DNA from: Uranotaenia lowii
Lineage: Eukaryota; Arthropoda; Insecta; Diptera; Culicidae
Direction: 5' to 3'
Length of the DNA stretch: 64,000 nucleotides
Assembly (NCBI RefSeq): GCF_029784155.1
Contig: NC_073693.1
Span: 335,746,023 to 335,810,022 of the forward strand
Shown here one piece after another: positions 57,830-64,000 of the stretch (position 1 is the stretch's first letter; each line of letters opens with the position of its first letter). The translations under genes and the position numbers were made by a program. The notes beneath the pieces were generated by a model. The model was not told the origin of the DNA. It saw nothing but the letters and a program-made list of their open reading frames with translations, and made no database searches.

Positions 57830-58701
57830 TTTTTATCAGATTGTTTTTTACAAAATCTCATTTTTAATAGAGACAGTTTTCATGTTTCATCGACAGTTTT
57901 AGACTTGATGGTAGCATTTTGAAAAATTGTTGAAAATAAAAGAAGTTATGGTTATTTTTCAGTAATGATAATACTTGCACTGGGAATGAATAAACCAATC
58001 GGTTTCAAATCCCAAAAATAATACTAATAATAAAAAAAACTTGCATTTGCGAATAATTTAACGAACCGTAGTCTATTAATCTTGATATAGGGAGAGTTAA
58101 TAAGATAAATCTCACCTGATCTAAGCTAAGACCATGAGCAAGATTGGACCATGCGTATTTTAAGGATTTGAAGGAATTTCGCTTGAAAAAAGCCCTATAC
58201 TGGTGAGTATACTGGTTTTTTAACAATAACAGCTTTCTTCATTAACTGATTGCTTTTTATAAAAATGTTACTTAAAGCCTAAATTGAGACAAATATTTCA
58301 CCCAAAAACTACAACGCAATTAGACTACTAACAAAAAAGTTATTGAAGTTCAATGATTGTGTATTATGCGCAAATATTTGTCAAAAAACGCTATGCGTAA
58401 CATGTACTTATTTCGGTTTAGCCGACAATTGGCGTTTTAAATGCAATCTTTGAACAGCATTTTTTTTTTAGTTTCAAGTCCAATAAACTTCCCTTCAACA
58501 TTGTTAAATCAACATGTAAAAATAGAGAGTTCAAATTTATATTTTGCATTCCGAGATATTATAAGCTAAGTAAAGGTTTTTTTTTTCAAATTTCATATTT
58601 GGAGCATTACTCAAGAATTGTTCTTAGGAGATTTTTTTGTCCTGATTTCAAATAATAAGTGATTTTCAGTTTACTAAATTAAAAAATGCTGTAAACTAGT
58701 G
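57830..58701. mobile_element. CACTA-like foldback family, deleted copy
   Basis: The left part follows the left arm of the element at 61507-63323 (ATGGTAGCATTTT, AGAAGTTATGG, GATAAATCTCAC, AGCCTAAATTGAGACAAATA, the apex with AAAACGCTATGCGTAA). After the apex only the outer part of the right arm remains (GAGATATTATAAGCTAAG, ATTTCATATTTGGAGCATTA, GCTGTAAACTAGTG). About 600 bp of the right arm and the left terminus are missing. Confidence 0.65.
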
Positions 58702-60589
58702 TTATGATGTTTAAAAACTTGAAATTTCACATGCTTTCGCGCATTTTACCTTTTTAGGACAAAATTCTTAATTTCAAATCTGATAGTACGCGCAATTTAG
58801 ACCGACAGCAAGGAAGTGAGAATAATCAAACGCTCAAGATTGTATTTTCTTAAATATTGGAAATTGATTTATCACTTCCTCACATTTCGGGGACCTATGA
58901 AAATCGAGTGGCAAAATAAATTTTTAGGTTTGTTTTCAGAGAACTTGAACTTAAAACTGCATTCTTTTTTAATAGAAATAATCACAGAGGAAACATCTTC
59001 ATAGATTTGCTTTTGTAACACGTGAAAAGTATTGCCAGTTTTTTTAACAGCTATTTCTAATTTTTGTTGTTGGATTTTTTTAAGTTTTCTTCGAAATATA
59101 TCTGCACCATTTTGCCAAAAGTTTTGGTTAAAAATCTCATTACGTCACAACTTTTGGATTTTTTTTTTATTTTTCAAGAACTGAAAATTCATCAAACATC
59201 AAAACTTGAAAATGGAAAATTTTAAGTGTAAATAATTAGTTTGTGCAAATTTAAAAAACATTGCTCGTTCGATTTATTTCGATATTATTGTATTTTATTG
59301 GATAGAGGAGAGTGGACACTAGAGTACTGCAGAACTATACTTTTTGCTTCCATATGTTTTTTCGATGCCTTTTGGGTTATCAAGCATCAGTGTAAAATTT
59401 GAGATGAGTTGGTAGATTATTGAATTAGCGCAACTCGTTTCAATTTTGTATTCAAATTTTTATAGAAGAAGAAATTTTTGCACATTAAATCATCCAGAAA
59501 ATTTAAATAAGCCTGAAATGAAGTTGGTCTTCGATTTTTGGTGTTGATTTTCCTCAAGCCTCATTTTTTGGTAACAGAACAAGCAGCTTAGCAGTTCATG
59601 AAAAAAGTTATAACCATTTCAACATTAAACATCTAGATCCATTGAAAGGTATTTAAAAATGGCAGACTTTGCTACATAAAGCTTTTAATAATTTTATGCC
59701 TATACAGGTAATACAAATTAACAATTTTTTTTGGCTATGCAAAACAGTTTTTTTGCGATTTTTTTTTCTCTCACAGCTTTCAAATAAGCAGTCGAAAATT
59801 CAAAAATTGAAAAAAAAAATCAATCAAATTTGGAACAACGAATATCTTTTCTGAGGTACTTACATGTTAGGTTTGTGTTTTGTTGAAATGGATTGTATTG
59901 CAAGAATCAAGAAATCATTTTCATCCTAAGTTATACTTTTAGGAACTTTCAGTACATCTCTAGCGAATGAAAAAATGTTGTTTTCGTATACAAGTTTCCA
60001 TGCAAAATTAAAACTCATTTTGACTGGATGGATCGCTTCCAAGATTGGTATTGCTTTGTCTGGCAGCAAAAAAAAAACCAAAAAAAATTATGGGAGGTGT
60101 AAAAATTTTAGAATTTGAAATCTTCATTCAAAGCTTACAATGGTCTTATGTATACCGTGTGCTTGTTGATCTTGAGAAAAATTTCATTTCCTATGTCAAA
60201 AAAGTGACGTAATTTTTTCGTGTTGTAAAAAAAATTTTAGAAAACTTTTTTGAATCTAAAACTCATCATAAGAAGAGTGAACCTGCATCACATCGGATTT
60301 ACAAAACTTCTAATGGTAAATTACAAAGTTACTGCATTTGTATTGCCAATCCAAAAAGTGGTTAATGCACAATCCATCATACACCCATATTATATCAGCG
60401 TATTTTTCCCCAAAACAGTCTGAAAACTCGAGCTCATGAGCTTACCAACTAGTAATTGAATGAAAACTTTTTGCGTTATGAAATTTCCACTCATAAAAAG
60501 AATTGAAAAATAAAACTTTCTACTGGCGCAGTCAGAGCAGTTCAAAAAAAAAAAAAAGGCGCAACCAAACCACATTACTCATTCCCATT
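58702..60589. other. AT-rich sequence, nothing recognised
   Basis: No gene, RNA or shared repeat was identified in about 1.9 kb. Confidence 0.5.
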
Positions 60590-61440
60590 ACTGCTGGCTT
60601 CAAGTTTTTAAGTTCATTCCGACAAGAACAACTTTTCACTCGGGCAGCAAAGTCGCACAAACAAGGATAAGCATAATTAATCAATCACTTTGGCTCTCGA
60701 GCTGACTTGCCAGGAAAAACCATGTGGCATTTCGTCTGCAAAATGCTTTTGGCAAATAATGGAAATCTTGAGCAAAAGCCTCTTCTGCCAAACGAAACGA
60801 AACCAAACCGACAGATGCTTCATGAGCGCCATTCCTCAGCCCTGAGAATCCTGAACCCGGTCTTTCCCTTCAAGAAGAATCGGATACCAAGAGACAAGAC
60901 AGCAAACAAAAACGGACGTAGAAAATGCCTCTACTGAGTTCGTGCAAAAGAGCAAAAAAAAATGTTTGCAGCTTAAAGAATTTACTTTCATCTTGGTGCC
61001 CTGCCTTGGCTGGAAGCTGCTCATCGTCGTCGTGGGGCCTGGTTGACTGATTCTGGTCAGGGTATTTAGTGCCTGGGCGATGGGCTTAAGAATCTCAAAC
61101 TCCTCCCCTCGCGCGCTGTAGCTCAATTCTCGACAATATGTCGGGGCCTTGCCGAGTGAATGAAACATAAGCTGCGGTCAAGACCCAGCCAGCCGAACGG
61201 AGATTGAAAACCACAACAACGGGTCGGCTGGGTTGAGACCACATAGTCCTTCCTACCACCCTCGGAATTAGTAAGACTTAGACTAAGGTTAAGGAGTGGT
61301 TCCGGGAAGAGAGAGGCGTGCTAGAGGACACCTCTGGGAAGGGATGCCAATTTTCACCTTCGTTCTTGGAAGATGGTATCCGTTCTTGAGGAAGAGATAA
61401 AGGCACCTGGGCAAAATCTGTTGGAATTTTCAACAGGTTT
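60590..61440. other. GC-richer, low-copy-looking island 6
   Basis: Higher-GC DNA without copies here. Frames at 60707-60937 (plus) and 60836-61168 (minus) overlap and have no recognisable domain. A GATAAGCATAATTAATCAAT motif (60666-60685) combines a GATA-type site with homeodomain-type cores. Possibly regulatory; inference only. Confidence 0.35.
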
Positions 61441-61506
61441 TATTTTTAGAGCTGGAATTGATTTTTTTATCATGCTTAATGCATAATGTGCGTGCTGCAA
61501 TAATAT

Positions 61507-63323
61507 CACTAGTTTACAGCATTTTTGAACTCAGTAAACTGAAGGTCATTTCCAATGTAAAATCGGGCGCTGAATCTGAAAATGAAGTTCCAAAAAATCC
61601 CAGTAGAACCATTTTTGAGTTATGCTCCAAATATGAAATTTCGAAAAAAATAAAAAAGCTCTTGTACTTAGATTATAATATCTTGGACGGCATAATAGTA
61701 ATTTGAAATCCCTCTTTTGCATATTGAAGGTGAATAAATTTTCTACCGATCATCTAAACACTGTTTTGCGTTTGACCAACAGTACTGCTGATATTAGTGA
61801 CTTTATGAGAAAAAAAAATTATAAAAAACGCATTTTTTTTAGAGAAAATTTTGTTTCAACGAAAGTTTTAGACCCGATGGTAGCATTTAAAAAATCTGAT
61901 TTTCTTTTGTGCTTAAATGTCAATTTAAAACAAAGATTTCAAGTGGTTATTTATCAAAATCGGTTGAAAATTGAAGAAGTTATGGCTACTCTACCATAAC
62001 AGTATTTTTTGCAGTTTTTAATAATTTAACGAGCCGCAGTACACTTATCATAGTATAGGAAGAATGAAACAAGATAAATCTCACTCGCTCCAAGTCAAAA
62101 TTATGTATTAGATTACCAGAAGGTTACATGCCAAGTTTCGGGAAGATCTGACCATAGGGAGGGGTTGCTTAAGTCTCAAACGTGAATAAAGTTTTGAGGT
62201 ATTTTGCCCGAAAGGAACGAAAAATACTGGTTTTTCATCAATAACTTCTTTCATCTCTTGCTGATTGTTTTTTATGGTTAATTTTCTTAAAGCCTAAGTT
62301 GAGACAAATATTTCACCCGAAGACTGTAACTCGATTGGATTTGAAACAGAAAAGTTATTGCCGTTCAAAGATTGTATTTTGGTCGAAAATTGTCGTATAA
62401 AACGCAATGCGTAAAAAGTACTCATTGCCGTGTTGGACAAAATTTGTGGCCTTTGAACCGCAATAACTTTTCTGTTTCAAATCCAATCGAGTTACAGTCT
62501 TCGGGTGAAATATTTGTCTCAACTTAGGCTTTAAGAAAATCAACCATTAAAAACAATCAGCTAGTGATGAAAAAAGTTATTCATGAAAAACCATTATTTT
62601 TCGTTCCTTCCGGGCAAAATACCTCAAAATTTTATTCAGGTTTGAGACTTAAGCAACCCCTTCCTATGGTCAGATCTTTCTGAAACTTGGCATGTGACCT
62701 TTTGGTAATCTAATACATAATTTTGACTTGGAGCGAGTGAGATTTATCATGTTTCATTCTTCCTATACTCTGATAAGTGTACTGCGGTTCGTTAAATTAT
62801 AAAAAACTGCAAAAAATACTGTTATGGTAAAGTAGCCATAACTTCTGCAATTTTCATCTGATTTTGATAAATAACCACTTGAAATCTTTGTTTTAAACTC
62901 ACATTTAAGCGCAAAAGAAAATCAGATTTTTTAAATGCTACCATCGAGTCTAAAACTTTCGTTGAAACAAAATTTTCACTAAAAAAATGCGTTTTTTTTT
63001 AATTTTTTTTCTCATAAAGTCACTAATATCAGCAATACTGTTGGTCAAACGCAAATACAGTGTTCAGATGATCGATAGAAAATTTATTCACCTTCAATAT
63101 GCAAAAGAGGGATTTCAAATTACTATTATGCATCCAAGATATTATAATCTAAGTACAAGAACTTTTTTAATTTTTTCGAAATTTCATATTTGGAGCATAA
63201 CTCAAAAACGGTTCTACTGAGATTTTTTTTAATTTTATTTTCGGATTCAGCGCCCGATTTTACATTAAAAATGTTGGTCGGTTAATCAAGTTCACGATTT
63301 TTTTAAAATTTTGTAAACTAGTG
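61507..63323. mobile_element. CACTA-like foldback element (1817 bp, arms about 0.9 kb)
   Basis: The element begins CACTAGTTTAC and ends GTAAACTAGTG, flanked on both sides by TAT (61504-61506 and 63324-63326). CACTA...TAGTG ends plus a 3-bp duplication are the hallmark of the CACTA/EnSpm superfamily. Almost the whole element is one inverted repeat with its apex near 62410. Paired landmarks include AATCGGGCGCTGAATC with GATTCAGCGCCCGATT, TTATGGCTACT with AGTAGCCATAA, and CCGAAGACTGTAACTCGATT with AATCGAGTTACAGTCTTCGG. Arms differ at many single sites. No transposase is present; frames such as 61703-61999 are arm frames. Confidence 0.8.
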
Positions 63324-63399
63324 TATTTAATGAAATTTCAAGGAATCGCGATTTCCAAGTAAAAGTGTTTTTCACTATGAAACTGAGCGTTACAGTCTA

Positions 63400-64000
63400 A
63401 ACATATTTCCGTTGGATCGAGAGGACCAACATGAAAAGTAATCTGAAGGTTCACTTTATGAACTTCCGTTGGATCGGGAGGACCAATATGAAGAGTGTTC
63501 TGAAGGTTCACTTTAAGAATTTCCGTTGTATCGAGAGGACCAACATCAAGAGTGTTCTGGAGGTTCTTTTTACGGATTTCCGCTGTGTCGAGAGGACCAG
63601 CATGAAGAGTTTTCTGAAGGTTCACTTAACGAATTCCCGTTAGATTGGGAGGACAACCTGAGGATTTTTCTGAAGGTTTACTTTATGAATTTCTGTTTTA
63701 TTGGAAGGCCCAACATTAAGCGTGTTCGGTGGGTTCACTTAACGATTTTTTGTTGAATCGAGAGGACTAACATGAAAAATGATCTAGATGATTCCTTTAA
63801 CAATTTCCGTTGGATTTAGAGGACCAACTTGAAGAGTTTTCTAAAGGTTCACTTAACAAATTTTCGTTGGATAAAGCGGACCAACATGGAGAGTGTACCG
63901 AAGGCTCACTTCATGAATTTCCATTGGATCGGGAGGACCAACATTAAGAGTGTTGTGAAGGTTCTCTCAACGAATCTCCGTTTGATTGAGAGGACCAACA
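63400..64000. repeat. 57-bp tandem repeat running off the window edge
   Basis: At least ten units spaced 57 bp (63407, 63464, 63521, 63578 and on), with core TTCCGTTGGATCGAGAGGAC and a second module GAAGGTTCACTTAACGAATT. Since 57 is 19 codons, frames stay in phase. The plus strand (63431-63643) reads 19-residue repeats around NFRWIGRTNMKSVLKVHF, and the minus strand (63338-63625) reads 19-residue repeats around NLQNTLHVGPLDPTEI-like residues. Later units accumulate stops and indels. Both strands are open, which argues for a satellite rather than a protein, but the array continues beyond the window. Confidence 0.9.

Noticed and set aside
63338..63643. Two real genes on opposite strands in the 57-bp repeat
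   Set aside because: Both frames follow from the 57-nt period; later units break them. Kept as a finding, not as genes.

Overview
The window looks like 64 kb of non-coding, repeat-dense chromosome from an arthropod, most likely an insect with a large TE-rich genome; a dipteran such as a mosquito would fit. The grounds are: strongly AT-rich intergenic DNA; no bacterial-style gene packing; a decayed Jockey-type non-LTR retrotransposon; tRNA-headed SINEs with Pol III A/B boxes; hAT-like, Tc1/mariner-like, CACTA-like and Helitron-like ends with the expected target-site duplications; and two scaffold gaps of exactly 500 N (6800-7299 and 46566-47065). The lineage call is inference; no species is recognised. 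I found no host protein-coding gene that I can defend. Almost all open frames are chance frames or frames through repeats.

Layout. 0.7-2.2 kb: Helitron-like element with tandem subrepeats (minus). 2.3-5.9 kb: a hAT-like element carrying a second, nested hAT-like element at 4093-5191. 6.5-8.3 kb: a palindromic-end motif, a gap and a dispersed repeat, R1. 9.3-10.0 kb: a foldback element. 13.0-15.9 kb: a 2.9-kb minisatellite of a 9-10 nt unit. 16.8-30 kb: several SINE families, a TIR transposon, a near-perfect 0.6-kb hairpin (24.6-25.2 kb) and a foldback array of roughly 150-190 bp subrepeats. 34.7-41.2 kb: a Tc1/mariner-like MITE split by a SINE, an intact-ended 1991-bp hAT-like element, a MITE and the best Helitron-like copy. 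41.3-42.1 kb: another foldback. 47.1-49.2 kb: the dead Jockey-like LINE. 52.9-58.7 kb: small MITEs, the second R1 copy, a perfect 22-bp hairpin and a deleted CACTA-like copy. 61.5-63.3 kb: a full CACTA-like foldback with arms of about 0.9 kb. 63.4 kb to the edge: a 57-bp tandem repeat.

Between the repeats lie six GC-richer, low-copy-looking islands (17.3-18.3, 22.5-24.4, 32.2-33.1, 42.7-45.1, 49.4-51.2 and 60.6-61.4 kb). They lack convincing ORFs. Three hold compact homeodomain-type AT cores (TTAATTAATG, TTAATTAAGTG, ATAATTAATCAATCA), and two carry strong plus-strand splice-donor-like sites (44495 and 50790). The most economical reading is that the window is a large intron or an intergenic regulatory desert around a plus-strand gene whose coding exons lie outside. 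That is inference.

The most unusual signals are the near-identical hairpin with 17-bp flanking direct repeats, the CACTA-type foldback family with 0.9-kb arms, the SINE with two consensus B boxes, the higher-order structure of the 2.9-kb minisatellite, and the in-phase 57-bp repeat at the right edge.
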